DNA of 64,000 bases. Source: Streptomyces composti. GTDB taxonomy: Bacteria > Actinomycetota > Actinomycetes > Streptomycetales > Streptomycetaceae. Location of the stretch: positions 1 through 64,000 of the forward strand of contig NZ_JAATEM010000013.1 of assembly GCF_012034205.1 (NCBI RefSeq), given 5' to 3'. The position numbers and the translations under genes were made by a program. The notes below the pieces were generated by a model, which worked only from the letters and a program-made list of their open reading frames with translations, was not told the origin of the DNA and did not search any database. Positions 43,788 to 53,490 of the stretch are shown here, piece by piece (position 1 is the first letter of the stretch; each line of letters begins with the position of its first letter).

Positions 43788-44624
43788 GTGGCCACTGGTA
43801 CGGAACCTCCCGACACCGAATCCCAACCCGGAAGCGGCGGCGTGCGCAGCGCCACGCGCGCCGCGATCGACGCGCCCCACCTGCGGACCGACCGCTGGTG
43901 GCTGGCCCCGGCCGCCACCGCGGCCGGTCTGCTCGCCTTCGTCGTGTACTCGACCTGGCGGGCCCTCGCCAACGCCGACTACTACGCGGCCCCGTACGTC
44001 TCGCCCTTCTACTCGCCCTGCCTCGCGGAGAACTGCGAGCCGATGAAGGCCGGTCCGAACTGGGCGCTCTTCGGAGACTGGTGGGGCCTGTCACCGGCGA
44101 TCATCATTCTGATCTTCCCGCTGGGCTTCCGGCTGACCTGCTACTACTACCGCAAGGCCTACTACCGGGGTTTCTGGGCGTCCCCGCCGGCCTGCGCGGT
44201 CGCCGAGCCGCACAAGAAGTACACCGGCGAGACCCGCTTCCCGCTGATCCTGCAGAACATCCACCGCTACTTCTTCTACGCGGCGGTGCCGGTCGCCGGC
44301 ATCCTCACCTACGACACCGTGCTCGCCTTCCGCGACGAGGACTACGAGTGGGGGCACATGGGGCTCGGCACCCTGGTGTTCCTGGTCAACATCGTCCTGA
44401 TCTGGGCGTACACCCTGTCCTGCCACTCCTGCCGGCACATCGTGGGCGGCAAGCTCAAGCACTTCTCCCGGCACCCCGTGCGCTACCGGATGTGGCAGCT
44501 CGTGGGGCGGATGAACGCCCGGCACATGCAGCTCGCCTGGGCGTCCCTGGTGAGCGTGGCGCTCGCCGATCTGTACGTCTTTCTGATCGCGTCCGGTGTC
44601 TTCGAGGATCCGAGGTTCTTCTGA
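43788..44624 (+). CDS. Succinate dehydrogenase/fumarate reductase membrane subunit
   Basis: A 278-residue integral membrane protein with about five helices (about 38-58, 100-118, 152-178, 190-212, 247-270). Conserved His residues (for example in QNIHRYFFYA, CHSCRH and MNARHMQ) are candidate haem b or quinone ligands. Its size and its place directly before the flavoprotein subunit match the single-subunit membrane anchor of actinobacterial Sdh1-type enzymes. GTG start; the stop overlaps the next start by 1 nt (TGATG). Confidence 0.88.
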   Translation: MATGTEPPDTESQPGSGGVRSATRAAIDAPHLRTDRWWLAPAATAAGLLAFVVYSTWRALANADYYAAPYVSPFYSPCLAENCEPMKAGPNWALFGDWWGLSPAIIILIFPLGFRLTCYYYRKAYYRGFWASPPACAVAEPHKKYTGETRFPLILQNIHRYFFYAAVPVAGILTYDTVLAFRDEDYEWGHMGLGTLVFLVNIVLIWAYTLSCHSCRHIVGGKLKHFSRHPVRYRMWQLVGRMNARHMQLAWASLVSVALADLYVFLIASGVFEDPRFF

Positions 44625-46558
44625 TGTCCGTGGTCGACCGGCAGGAGTGGGACGTCGTCGTGGTCGGGGCGGGCGGCGCCGGACTGCGCGCCGCCATCGA
44701 GGCCCGCGAGCGGGGCGCCCGTACCGCCGTGATCTGCAAGTCGCTGTTCGGCAAGGCGCACACCGTGATGGCCGAGGGCGGCATCGCGGCGGCGATGGGC
44801 AATGTCAACGCCGGAGACAACTGGCAGGTCCACTTCCGCGACACCATGCGCGGCGGCAAGTTCCTCAACCAGTGGCGGATGGCGGAGCTGCACGCCCGGG
44901 AGGCACCCGCACGGGTGTGGGAGCTGGAGACCTGGGGCGCGCTGTTCGACCGGACCAGGGACGGCCGGATCTCGCAGCGCAACTTCGGCGGGCACGAGTA
45001 CCCGCGCCTGGCGCACGTCGGCGACCGCACCGGCCTGGAACTGATCCGCACCCTGCAGCAGAAGGTGGTCGCGCTGCAGCAGGAGGACTTCAAGGAGACG
45101 GGCGACTACGAGTCCCGGCTGAAGGTGTTCCAGGAGTGCACGGTCACCCGGGTGCTCAAGGACGGCGAGCGGGTCAGCGGGGTCTTCGGCTACGAGCGCG
45201 AGTCGGGCCGGTTCTTCGTGCTCGAGGCGCCCGCCGTGGTGATCGCCACCGGCGGCATCGGCAAGTCCTTCAAGGTCACGTCGAACTCGTGGGAGTACAC
45301 CGGCGACGGGCACGCGCTGGCGCTGCTGGCGGGCGCGCCGCTGCTGAACATGGAGTTCGTGCAGTTCCATCCGACCGGCATGGTCTGGCCGCCGTCGGTG
45401 AAGGGGATCCTGGTCACCGAGTCGGTCCGCGGCGACGGCGGGGTGCTCAGGAACTCCGAGGGCAAGCGGTTCATGTTCGACTACGTCCCGGACGTCTTCA
45501 AGGAGAAGTACGCCGAGTCCGAGGAGGAGGCGGACCGCTGGTACGACGACCCGGACCACAACCGCCGCCCGCCCGAGCTGCTGCCCCGCGACGAGGTGGC
45601 CCGCGCCATCAACGCCGAGGTGAAGGCGGGCCGGGGCTCTCCGCACGGCGGGGTGTTCCTGGACGTGTCCACCCGGATGCCGGCGGACGTGATCAAGCGC
45701 CGGCTGCCGTCGATGTACCACCAGTTCAAGGAGCTGGCCGACGTCGACATCACAGCCGAGCCGATGGAGGTCGGGCCGACCTGCCACTACGTGATGGGCG
45801 GCATCGCGGTCGACTCCGACTCGGCGGCGGCACGCGGGGTGCCGGGCCTGTTCGCGGCCGGTGAGGTGGCGGGCGGCATGCACGGCTCCAACCGGCTGGG
45901 CGGCAACTCGCTGTCCGACCTGCTGGTGTTCGGCCGCCGGGCCGGCTGGCACGCGGCGGAGTACGCGGGCGAGCGGGCCTCCGCGCGGCCCCGGGTGGAC
46001 GACACCCAGATCGACGCGGCGGCGGCCGAGGCGCTGCGCCCGTTCTCCGCGGAGGGCGAGGAGCCTGCCGACGGCCCGCCGGAGAACCCGTACACGCTGC
46101 ACCAGGAGCTGCAGCAGACAATGAACGACCTGGTGGGCATCATCCGCCGGGAGCACGAGATGCGGCAGGCCCTGGAGAAGCTCGCCGAGCTGCGGGTGCG
46201 GGCCCGCCGGGCCGGGGTCGAGGGGCACCGGCAGTTCAACCCCGGCTGGCATCTGGCGCTGGACCTGCGGAACATGCTGCTGGTCAGCGAGTGCGTGGCA
46301 CGGGCCGCGCTGGAGCGCACCGAGTCGCGCGGCGGCCACACCCGGGAGGACTACCCGGCGATGGACCGCACCTGGCGCAACGTCAACCTGCTGTGCCGGC
46401 TGGCCGATCCCTCCGGCGGTTTCGCGGCCGGCGACCCGGTCCGCGGGCAGATCTCCCTCACCCGCGAGACCACCGAACCCATCCGCCCCGACCTGCTCGC
46501 TCTCTTCGAGAAGGAGGAGCTGGTCAAGTACCTCGCCGAAGAGGAGCTGTACGAGTGA
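44624..46558 (+). CDS. sdhA: Succinate dehydrogenase/fumarate reductase flavoprotein subunit
   Basis: A 644-residue FAD-dependent dehydrogenase. The dinucleotide-binding motif VVVVGAGGAG (11-20) is followed by KAHTVMAEGGI, where His46 fits the covalent FAD attachment site. The active-site segments QFHPTGM and a conserved Arg region (GSNRLGGNSLSDLLVFGRR) are present, and the C-terminal domain is intact. It oxidises succinate or reduces fumarate, feeding the Fe-S subunit encoded next. GTGA overlap with the following gene. Confidence 0.93.
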   Translation: MSVVDRQEWDVVVVGAGGAGLRAAIEARERGARTAVICKSLFGKAHTVMAEGGIAAAMGNVNAGDNWQVHFRDTMRGGKFLNQWRMAELHAREAPARVWELETWGALFDRTRDGRISQRNFGGHEYPRLAHVGDRTGLELIRTLQQKVVALQQEDFKETGDYESRLKVFQECTVTRVLKDGERVSGVFGYERESGRFFVLEAPAVVIATGGIGKSFKVTSNSWEYTGDGHALALLAGAPLLNMEFVQFHPTGMVWPPSVKGILVTESVRGDGGVLRNSEGKRFMFDYVPDVFKEKYAESEEEADRWYDDPDHNRRPPELLPRDEVARAINAEVKAGRGSPHGGVFLDVSTRMPADVIKRRLPSMYHQFKELADVDITAEPMEVGPTCHYVMGGIAVDSDSAAARGVPGLFAAGEVAGGMHGSNRLGGNSLSDLLVFGRRAGWHAAEYAGERASARPRVDDTQIDAAAAEALRPFSAEGEEPADGPPENPYTLHQELQQTMNDLVGIIRREHEMRQALEKLAELRVRARRAGVEGHRQFNPGWHLALDLRNMLLVSECVARAALERTESRGGHTREDYPAMDRTWRNVNLLCRLADPSGGFAAGDPVRGQISLTRETTEPIRPDLLALFEKEELVKYLAEEELYE

Positions 46559-47334
46559 GCAGCTACGAGGCCCGCTTCAAGGTGTGGCGGGGGGACGTGC
46601 AGGGCGGCGGCCTGGAGGACTTCGAGGTCGAGGTGAACGACGGCGAAGTGGTCCTCGACATCATCCACCGCCTGCAGGCCACCCAGGCCCCCGACCTCGC
46701 CGTGCGCTGGAACTGCAAGGCAGGCAAGTGCGGTTCCTGCTCGGCGGAGATCAACGGGCGCCCCCGGCTGATGTGCATGACCCGGATGTCGGTGTTCGGC
46801 CGGGACGAGACCGTCACCGTGACCCCGCTCAGGACGTTCCCGGTGATCCGCGACCTGGTGACGGACGTCGGCTTCAACTACACCAAGGCCCGCCAGGTCC
46901 CGGCGTTCGTGCCGCCGGAGGGCCTGGGGCCGGGCGAGTACCGGATGATGCAGGAGGACGTGGACCGCTCGCAGGAGTTCCGCAAGTGCATCGAGTGCTT
47001 CCTGTGCCAGGACACCTGCCATGTGGTGCGCGACCACGAGGAGAACAAGCAGGCGTTCGCCGGCCCCCGCTTTCTGATGCGGGTGGCGGAGCTCGACATG
47101 CACCCGCTGGACGCGGCCGAGGAGTCCGGCCTGGACCGCAAACGCACGGCCCAGGACGAGCACGGCCTCGGCTACTGCAACATCACCAAGTGCTGTACGG
47201 AGGTCTGCCCCGAGGGCATCAGGATCACGGACAACGCTCTGATCCCGCTGAAGGAACGGGCGGTGGACCGCAAGTACGACCCGCTGGTCTGGCTCGGCAA
47301 CAAGATCCGCCGCCGGCCCGCGTCGTCGGGCTGA
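46555..47334 (+). CDS. sdhB: Succinate dehydrogenase/fumarate reductase iron-sulfur subunit
   Basis: A 259-residue subunit. The plant-type 2Fe-2S ligands are Cys54, Cys59, Cys62 and Cys74 (WNCKAGKCGSC...MCM). The C-terminal domain has CIECFLCQDTC and CNITKCCTEVCPEG for the 4Fe-4S and 3Fe-4S clusters. The order membrane anchor, flavoprotein, Fe-S is that of the Sdh1 type in Actinobacteria. GTG start inside the stop of sdhA. Confidence 0.93.
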   Translation: MSSYEARFKVWRGDVQGGGLEDFEVEVNDGEVVLDIIHRLQATQAPDLAVRWNCKAGKCGSCSAEINGRPRLMCMTRMSVFGRDETVTVTPLRTFPVIRDLVTDVGFNYTKARQVPAFVPPEGLGPGEYRMMQEDVDRSQEFRKCIECFLCQDTCHVVRDHEENKQAFAGPRFLMRVAELDMHPLDAAEESGLDRKRTAQDEHGLGYCNITKCCTEVCPEGIRITDNALIPLKERAVDRKYDPLVWLGNKIRRRPASSG

Positions 47335-47359
47335 GCCGGCCACCGGGTGCGTCGAGCCG

Positions 47360-48580
47360 TCATTCCGGCCGGTCCGCCCAGCCCTCCTGGTACGCCGTCC
47401 AGTCGGCCTCGGTGGCCGTGAAGTCGACGTAGAGGGCGACGCCGAAGGCCGCGCGGTCCGGGTCGGTGCGGGACAGGCCGAGGCGGACGCCGCGGACGGC
47501 GGCCGGGACGGTCTCGGCGTGCCCCCAGTGGCTGAAGTCGCTCTCGTAGAAGGCGGGCAGGCCCATCAGCAGGTCGGTGCCGGGCGGGGTGGCCTCCAGC
47601 GCCAGCGAGGTCTGCTGGGCGACATAGCCGCCGTAGGTGCTCTGCAGCGGCTGCCTGGTGTCGTACGACATCACGGCGATCTGGTCGACGCGGCGGGCGA
47701 CCTGCCCGAAGAACTGCTGGGACCACCACTTGGGGTGCCCGGTGAGGGTGCCCCACACCGCGTGGAAGCCGGGCAGCGGGTCGATCTGGTGGGCGGCGAC
47801 CGAGAGCGGCACATCGCGGGCGGCGGTCAGGCGGTGCAGGTCGTCGAGCAGAGCGAGGAAGTCGCGGTCGCCGGAGTGCACCGGCTCCAGGTCGAAGTGC
47901 ACGCCGTCGTAACCGGCGTCCAGGATCTGCCGGGTGGAGGCCACCACGGCCGACCGCGTCCGGGCGCGCCCCAGATGCATGCCCTCCGGGTGCTCGGGCG
48001 CGACGATGTCCCCCAGCCACGCCTGCACCCGGACCCCGGGCAGCTCCCTGTGCACCGTGCCGATGAACCAACGGGCGCGCGGGTAGGCGGACTCGGGCAG
48101 GGTGCCGTCGTGCTCCAGCGGGCCCGAGTGCACATACAGGTCGCGGATGCCGGTCTCGCGCAGCCGGCGGACCAGCGCCTCGGCGTCGCCGTCCTTCTTC
48201 CGCCCGTCCACCCAGGCGTGCCCGAGCCAGAGGGCGTCCCGGTCGCGGGTGCGGGTGCCGTCGGCGAAGTCCCCGGTGTGGTTCACCCACAGCGCGGCCT
48301 CGGCGGCGAGCAGCGGGACGAGCAGCAGCAGGACGAGGGCGAGCGCCCCGCGTCTCAGCCGGCGCACCCAGGGTCTGCGGGGCCCTTCCGGGGTCTCCTT
48401 CCCGCCCGGAGGCGCAGGCGCGCCCAGGGCCGCCCGCTCCTGCGCAGCCGGGTCCGCACCCGCGGCCGTCTGCTCCTCCGCGGCTGCCCGCTCGTCCGAC
48501 GCCGCCTGCGCGTCCGTGGCTGCGGGCCCGCCCTCCTCGCCCGGGACGTCCTCTGCCGGTCTCCGGTCCGTACGCGTCAT
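47360..48580 (-). CDS. Membrane-anchored GH18-like TIM-barrel protein
   Basis: A 406-residue protein: a disordered Ala/Glu-rich cytoplasmic N-terminus (1-70), one membrane segment (about 77-98), and an external TIM-barrel domain (about 105-400). The element DGVHFDLEPV places Asp225, Asp230 and Glu232 in the pattern of GH18 DxxDxDxE, with His228 instead of the middle Asp. A carbohydrate-binding or glycosidase role at the cell surface is likely, but the altered motif leaves activity uncertain. It is convergent with sdhB. Confidence 0.72.
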   Translation of the reverse strand: MTRTDRRPAEDVPGEEGGPAATDAQAASDERAAAEEQTAAGADPAAQERAALGAPAPPGGKETPEGPRRPWVRRLRRGALALVLLLLVPLLAAEAALWVNHTGDFADGTRTRDRDALWLGHAWVDGRKKDGDAEALVRRLRETGIRDLYVHSGPLEHDGTLPESAYPRARWFIGTVHRELPGVRVQAWLGDIVAPEHPEGMHLGRARTRSAVVASTRQILDAGYDGVHFDLEPVHSGDRDFLALLDDLHRLTAARDVPLSVAAHQIDPLPGFHAVWGTLTGHPKWWSQQFFGQVARRVDQIAVMSYDTRQPLQSTYGGYVAQQTSLALEATPPGTDLLMGLPAFYESDFSHWGHAETVPAAVRGVRLGLSRTDPDRAAFGVALYVDFTATEADWTAYQEGWADRPE

Positions 48581-48671
48581 GCCGGGCCCCCTCGCCGCTG
48601 TCGGTGCAGGGGAGGACGACGATCACCGTGGCGCCGGTTGCGATCATCGAGCGCGGGCTGCCCGGCGCGGC

Positions 48672-51353
48672 TCAGAACAGGCTCAGCAGGGCCTCCGCCG
48701 GGTCCGTGAGGCCGGTTTCGCCGCCCGGCAGGGGCAGTTCGAACCAGACGGTCTTGCCGCGCGGAGTGCGGCGGGAGCCCCAGGCGGCGCTGAGCAGGCC
48801 GACGAGCTGCAGGCCGCGGCCACCCTCGTCGGTGTCCCGGGCGCGGCGGCGGCGGGGCTGCACCAGCCCGGAGTCCCAGACCTCGCAGACCAGGGTGCGG
48901 TCCAGCAGCAGCCGCAGCCTGATCTCGCCCTCGCCGTAGCGCAGGGCGTTGGTGACCAGCTCGCTGACCAGCAGCTCGGTGGTGTCGACCAGGGCCTCCA
49001 TGTCCCAGTGCAGCAGCTGGTCGCGGGCGAACTCGCGGGCCCGGCCGACACTGCGCGGCTCGCGCGGCAGGGTCCAGTCGCCCACGCAGTCCGCGGGCAG
49101 TCCCTGCACGCGGGCCATCAGCAGGGCGATGTCGTCCTCGCCGTGGTGGGTGTCGAGCGTGTTGAGGACGTGGTCGCAGACGTCCTCGAGGTTGGAGTAG
49201 CCGTCGGCGCGCGCCGTGGGCGAGGTGTGCGGGCCCGGCGACGGGCGGGCGGGGTCGGTGAGCGCACCGACGAAGGCCTGCAGTCCCTCGTCGATGGACT
49301 GGTCGCGGCTTTCGACCAGTCCATCCGTGTAGAGCGCGAGCAGCGCGCCCTCGGGCAGCTCGACCTCGACCTCCTCGAAGGGCTCCCCGCCGACGCCGAG
49401 CGGCATGCCGGGGGGCACGTCCAACATCAGCGCGGACTCGCCCGGTTCGACCAGCACGGGCGGCAGATGGCCCGCGTTGGCGAAGGTGCAGCGCCGGGTC
49501 ACCGAGTCGTAGACGGCGTAGACGCAGGTCGCCAGGTACACCTCGGAGAGGTCGGCCTCACGGGGGCGGCGGGCGGCGCGGGTGGCCTGCTGGACGCCGC
49601 CGGGCGCGCCGAGGCCCCGGGCGATCTCGTCCAGCTGGGAGAGCACCTCGGCCGGTTCGAGGTCCAGCTGGGCCAGGGTCCGTACGGCGGTGCGCAGTTC
49701 GCCCATGGCGACCGCGGCGCGCAGTCCGCGGCCCATCACGTCGCCGACGACCAGGGCGGTGCGGTGGCCGGGCAGTTCGATGACGTCGAACCAGTCGCCG
49801 CCGACCTCGCTGGGGCGTCCGGTCGCCGCGTTGCCGGGCAGGTAGCGGCAGGCGATGTCGAGTCCGGAGGCCTCGGGGTCGCCGGGCGGCAGCAGGGACC
49901 GCTGCAGTATCAGGGCACGCTCGTGCTCGCGCCGGTAGAGGCGGGCGTTGTCGATGCAGACGGCGGCGCGGGCCGCCAGCTCGACCGCCAGGGCACGGTC
50001 GCGGTCGCCGAACGGTTCGCTGCCCTTGGCGCGGGCGAACTGCGCCAGGCCCACCACGGTGTCGTGGGCGACCATCGGCACGGCGAGCGTGGACTGCACC
50101 AGGCCGCCCTCCTCGCCGGGCACGGTCTGCGGCCGGGCGGTGCGCAGGGCGTCCGCGCAGGGCGAGTTGAACGGGTAGTGGTGGACCGCCCCCAGCTTGA
50201 CGGGTTCCCCGGTGCCGCTGAACGGCCCGTCGGAGACGGCGCTGGCGAAGGCGACCCGGCGCACCTCGGCGCTGCCGTCGGCCAGCCCGGGCGGGGTCTC
50301 GTCGCCGGCCAGCAGCCCCTGGTAGAGGTCGACGGTGGCCAGGTCGCAGAAGCCGGGGACGACCACGTCGAGGAGTTCCCTGGCGGTGGTCTCCAGGTCG
50401 AGGGAGTTGCCGATGCGGGCGCCGGCCTCGTTGAGCAGGGCGAGGTTGCGGCGGGCGGCGGCGGCCTCGCGGGCGGCGGCGCGGCGGGCGGTGATGTCGG
50501 TGCCCAGCCAGGCGATCCCGATGGGGCGGCCGGTACCGCTGTGCACGCGGTAGAGGTTGACGGACCAGTGGCGGCGCTCGTCGGAGCCGGGCACGAACCC
50601 GGTGACGTGCATGTCGGTGATGGACTCGCCGGTCTCCAGGACCCGGCGCAGCGTCGCGGCGACCCGCTCGGCCTCGGCGCGCGGCAGGTAGTCGTGCACG
50701 CCCTTGCCGCGGTGGTCCTCGGGGGTGCCGCCGAAGATGGAGGCGAACCGCTCGTTGGCGCGGCGGACCTTCAGATCGGTGTCGATCAGTACGAAGCCGA
50801 ACGGCGATTGGCCGAATATGGCCTGGGAGGCGGCCAGGTCGGTCTCGATGCGGCGCAGGGTGCGCACATCGACGACGATGCAGACGGCGGCCCGCTCCCC
50901 GTCCTCGGTGCGGGTCGGCATCACGTAGACCTCGGCGAGGCCCGTCTCGCCGCGTTCGAGCTCCCCCGTGCCGCCGGACTCCGGCACCCGGAAGGGCACA
51001 ACACCGGTCCATTCGCGGCCGTCGAGGATCTCGGCCATCTTGCGGTGGCCCTCCTCGCGCCGGTCCTGGTCGATGAAGGCGTCGATCGGGTCCATGCCGA
51101 CGGCTCGCTCGGCGGGGATGCCGAAGAGCTGCTCGGCGCGCAGACTCCACTGGTCGACCAGTCCGTCCGGGCCGATGGAGAAGGAGGCCACCTTGATGTA
51201 GTCGTACATGGAGCCGGGCGGGCTGGACTGCCAGATCGGGTCGGCGGAAGCGGCATCGCCGCCCCGCCCCGGCACCGGGCCGTCGACGGCGTCGCTCCTC
51301 GCACCGTCCGACGGGTCCTCGGACTCCGTGGCCTTCGCTGGTATCTCGCTCAC
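48672..51353 (-). CDS. PAS-PAS-GAF-SpoIIE phosphatase with C-terminal HATPase
   Basis: An 893-residue cytoplasmic signalling protein. Domains in order: PAS (about 45-165), PAS (about 180-295), GAF (about 300-470, LLNEAGARIGNSLDLETT), SpoIIE/PP2C phosphatase (about 500-730, VGGDWFDVIELPGHR, VVGDVMGRGLRAAVAMG), HATPase_c_2 (about 770-880). It combines a phosphatase and an anti-sigma-like kinase in one chain, as in many Streptomyces partner-switching regulators. GTG 51353 is favoured because of the GGAGGGG site 9 bp upstream. The sensed signal is unknown. Confidence 0.93.
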   Translation of the reverse strand: MSEIPAKATESEDPSDGARSDAVDGPVPGRGGDAASADPIWQSSPPGSMYDYIKVASFSIGPDGLVDQWSLRAEQLFGIPAERAVGMDPIDAFIDQDRREEGHRKMAEILDGREWTGVVPFRVPESGGTGELERGETGLAEVYVMPTRTEDGERAAVCIVVDVRTLRRIETDLAASQAIFGQSPFGFVLIDTDLKVRRANERFASIFGGTPEDHRGKGVHDYLPRAEAERVAATLRRVLETGESITDMHVTGFVPGSDERRHWSVNLYRVHSGTGRPIGIAWLGTDITARRAAAREAAAARRNLALLNEAGARIGNSLDLETTARELLDVVVPGFCDLATVDLYQGLLAGDETPPGLADGSAEVRRVAFASAVSDGPFSGTGEPVKLGAVHHYPFNSPCADALRTARPQTVPGEEGGLVQSTLAVPMVAHDTVVGLAQFARAKGSEPFGDRDRALAVELAARAAVCIDNARLYRREHERALILQRSLLPPGDPEASGLDIACRYLPGNAATGRPSEVGGDWFDVIELPGHRTALVVGDVMGRGLRAAVAMGELRTAVRTLAQLDLEPAEVLSQLDEIARGLGAPGGVQQATRAARRPREADLSEVYLATCVYAVYDSVTRRCTFANAGHLPPVLVEPGESALMLDVPPGMPLGVGGEPFEEVEVELPEGALLALYTDGLVESRDQSIDEGLQAFVGALTDPARPSPGPHTSPTARADGYSNLEDVCDHVLNTLDTHHGEDDIALLMARVQGLPADCVGDWTLPREPRSVGRAREFARDQLLHWDMEALVDTTELLVSELVTNALRYGEGEIRLRLLLDRTLVCEVWDSGLVQPRRRRARDTDEGGRGLQLVGLLSAAWGSRRTPRGKTVWFELPLPGGETGLTDPAEALLSLF

Positions 51354-51769
51354 GCGAACCGTCCCCTCCAGCTCACCGCGTCCGGCACCGGTCACCGGGG
51401 GCGGCTGCCCGCAGTATCCAGCACTACGGCGCCGCACAACACGGTGTTCACGATCACAGCACGGTCCCGATGCTTTTCGGTCCGTGCCGTGAGAACACTC
51501 CCCGTCTTCTAACCAGCGGACACGTCGCTGAATCCCCCTGTTCGGCAACGGTCACAGGCGTGATCCAGCCGTTCGACAGCGCGGCCGGACACGTACACCC
51601 CGGGGACCGCCGAACGGGGCGGACGAGATCCCTCCGCCGCCGGGCCGGAGGGGGCCTGGAGTCCGCCGGGGAACCCGGCCGGACGGGCGCTCGCGTGCCC
51701 CCGGAAACCGGCGGGCAGGACTGGCCGTCGCGCCCTCCGGAACGCCGGTCGGAGAGGGCCTTTCGCGGG
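51354..51769. other. Intergenic region between two signalling genes
   Basis: A 416-bp gap between two minus-strand genes. It must hold the promoter of the large phosphatase gene. I see no hairpin of note and no gene. Confidence 0.5.
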
Positions 51770-52177
51770 TCAGGCCGGCACGCCCAGCTCGAACCACACG
51801 GTCTTCCCTGTGTTTCCGGGCCGGGTGCCCCAGCGGCGGGAGGCGGAGGCGACGAGCCGCAGTCCGCGCCCGCTCTCGTCGTCGGGCCGGGCGTCCCGTT
51901 CGCGCGGCAGCTCGGGCAGCGGATCGGAGACCTCCACCAGCAGCACGTCCTCGGCGCTGGTGGGGCGGACGAGGCGGACCTCGATGGGTCCGGTGGCGTG
52001 CCGCAGGGAGTTGGTGACGAGTTCGCTGACCAGGAGTGCGGCCAGATCGCTCAGGCGCGCCAGGTCCCAGCGGCGCAGCTGGTCGCGGACCGCGGAACGA
52101 GCGGCGCGCACGGCGCCGGGCTCCGCGGGGAAGGTCCAGGCGGCACAGTCGCCCTCGGTGTCGATCACGCGGATCAC
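51770..52177 (-). CDS. Stand-alone HATPase_c_2 protein (RsbW-like)
   Basis: A 135-residue ATP-binding protein with the same fold as the HATPase module of the adjacent phosphatase: N-box LLVSELVTNSLRHA (48-61), VSDPLPELP, GRGLRLVASASRRWG, and the closing KTVWFELGV. It could act as an anti-sigma factor or serine kinase. Start at 52177 beginning MIRVIDTEGDCAAWTF. Confidence 0.88.
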   Translation of the reverse strand: MIRVIDTEGDCAAWTFPAEPGAVRAARSAVRDQLRRWDLARLSDLAALLVSELVTNSLRHATGPIEVRLVRPTSAEDVLLVEVSDPLPELPRERDARPDDESGRGLRLVASASRRWGTRPGNTGKTVWFELGVPA

Positions 52178-52368
52178 TTCCCAGGCGAACGAGACACCCC
52201 TGTCCGTTCAGCGGCGTCAACATTCACATACCCGACATCCGGGGCGTATTACCGTCCGGGGCGCATCACAGCGCGCGGGATGTGCGAGGGCTCACACCGG
52301 GGACCCCCTCCTGCACCGACGCGCCCCGGCGCTCGAGCCGGACTCCGGCGCGCGAGGGCACCGGTCGC

Positions 52369-52785
52369 TCAGGTGCCCTGTCGCGCCGGAGCGGCGTGGG
52401 CGAGAGTGGCCTCGACGGCCGGGACGTCCTGGTCGAGCCAGTCGACCTGCCAGATCTCGGCGGGAGTGAGCCAGCGCAGTGCGTCGTGGTCCTGGAGCGG
52501 GCGGGGGGCGGCGGAGCCGGGGCACAGCGCGGCGGTCCACACCTGCATCACATACGGCGGTTTCAGCGGCCACTCCCCCGGCACCCGCTCGCCGGCCTCG
52601 ACGCGGACGCCGAGTTCCTCGCGCAACTCCCTTACGACGGCGGCCCGGGAGCTCTCCCCGGGCTCCACCTTGCCGCCGGGCAGCTCCCAGCGGCCGGCCA
52701 GTTCGGCCGGCGCGCTGCGGCGGGCGGCCAGCAGCCGCCCCTCGTGCCACAGGGCCGCGCCGACCACCACGATCCGCTCGCTCAT
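52369..52785 (-). CDS. Nudix hydrolase (MutT-like)
   Basis: A 138-residue protein with a full Nudix box: Gly38, Glu44 and Arg52-Glu53...Glu56-Glu57 within GKVEPGESSRAAVVRELREE and following LGV. It resembles (deoxy)nucleotide pyrophosphatases such as 8-oxo-dGTP diphosphatase. Transcribed alone. Confidence 0.92.
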   Translation of the reverse strand: MSERIVVVGAALWHEGRLLAARRSAPAELAGRWELPGGKVEPGESSRAAVVRELREELGVRVEAGERVPGEWPLKPPYVMQVWTAALCPGSAAPRPLQDHDALRWLTPAEIWQVDWLDQDVPAVEATLAHAAPARQGT

Positions 52786-52823
52786 GGGCCGGAGCCTACG
52801 GGAGCGCGCTCACCGATGGCGTG

Positions 52824-53012
52824 TCAGCTCGCGGCGCTGCCGTTCTGGCCGATGCGTTCGACCCAGTAGAGCTGCTGGTGACCTTGGCTGTCGAGGCTGT
52901 CCGCGATCTTCTGCGCCTCGGCGCGGGTCGCGTAACGGCCCACGCGGTAGCGATTGCCGTTGTCGTCCTGACGCACGACGAGCCAGGGCAGAGTGACTGT
53001 GCCGTCGTTCAT
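52824..53012 (-). CDS. Small SPOR-like domain protein
   Basis: A 62-residue protein matching the short SPOR-domain-like proteins of Streptomyces: WLVVRQDDNGNRYRVGRYAT followed by RAEAQKIADSLDSQGHQQLYWVERIG. The fold suggests binding to peptidoglycan or another glycan, but there is no signal peptide. It lies 38 bp upstream of the Nudix gene. Confidence 0.82.
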   Translation of the reverse strand: MNDGTVTLPWLVVRQDDNGNRYRVGRYATRAEAQKIADSLDSQGHQQLYWVERIGQNGSAAS

Positions 53013-53490
53013 CGCGCCCCTCCACTTCCCGCCCGCGGCCTGTGCCGCGCCCCGCCCGGTAAGGAAACCGCAGTCCGCATATGCCCGAGCCTACGCCTTA
53101 CCTTCACGCAGCGAACACGCCTTTACACAAAGAGGTACGCAACCAGCCAGAACCCAGGGGGCGCACGGTGGTGAATGCGCCGTGCGGCGGGCCCGGCACG
53201 CCCGCTCAGAAGCACGTTGTTCCGTCCGCGCCGTTCCGGGCCGACCTGCGAGAACGACCGGATCGCTACGGCCGCGGCGCAGGGCGGGATCCGGCCGGCG
53301 CGCCGGTGCGCGGCCGGCTGCGGGGCGCGAGAGGGGCGCGCGGATGGCCGGGAATGGACCGCGAGCGCCCAACCAGACGGGCCCGACGGGCCGGCGGAGC
53401 TGCCGGGGCAGCAGGCGGTGCCGGAACCAGCGGGGCCCCTCCGCACGCGCCGGAGCCGCCAGGGCCGACCGGGCCGCCGGCCTGGCCGGG
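53013..53490. other. GC-rich intergenic region without a supported gene
   Basis: A 478-bp gap between the small SPOR-like gene and the end of the GntR gene. It has many open frames typical of GC-rich sequence but no coherent protein family and no good ribosome site. Mild hairpin potential near 53450-53480 could end the GntR transcript. Confidence 0.5.

Noticed and set aside
48102..51512. 1136-codon plus-strand frame opposite the large phosphatase gene
   Set aside because: Antisense shadow of a well-supported multidomain protein; no motif or start signal.
53013..53490. Possible small protein in the gap before the GntR gene
   Set aside because: Open frames exist on both strands, but none has a ribosome site, a hydrophobic or motif pattern, or a recognisable family.
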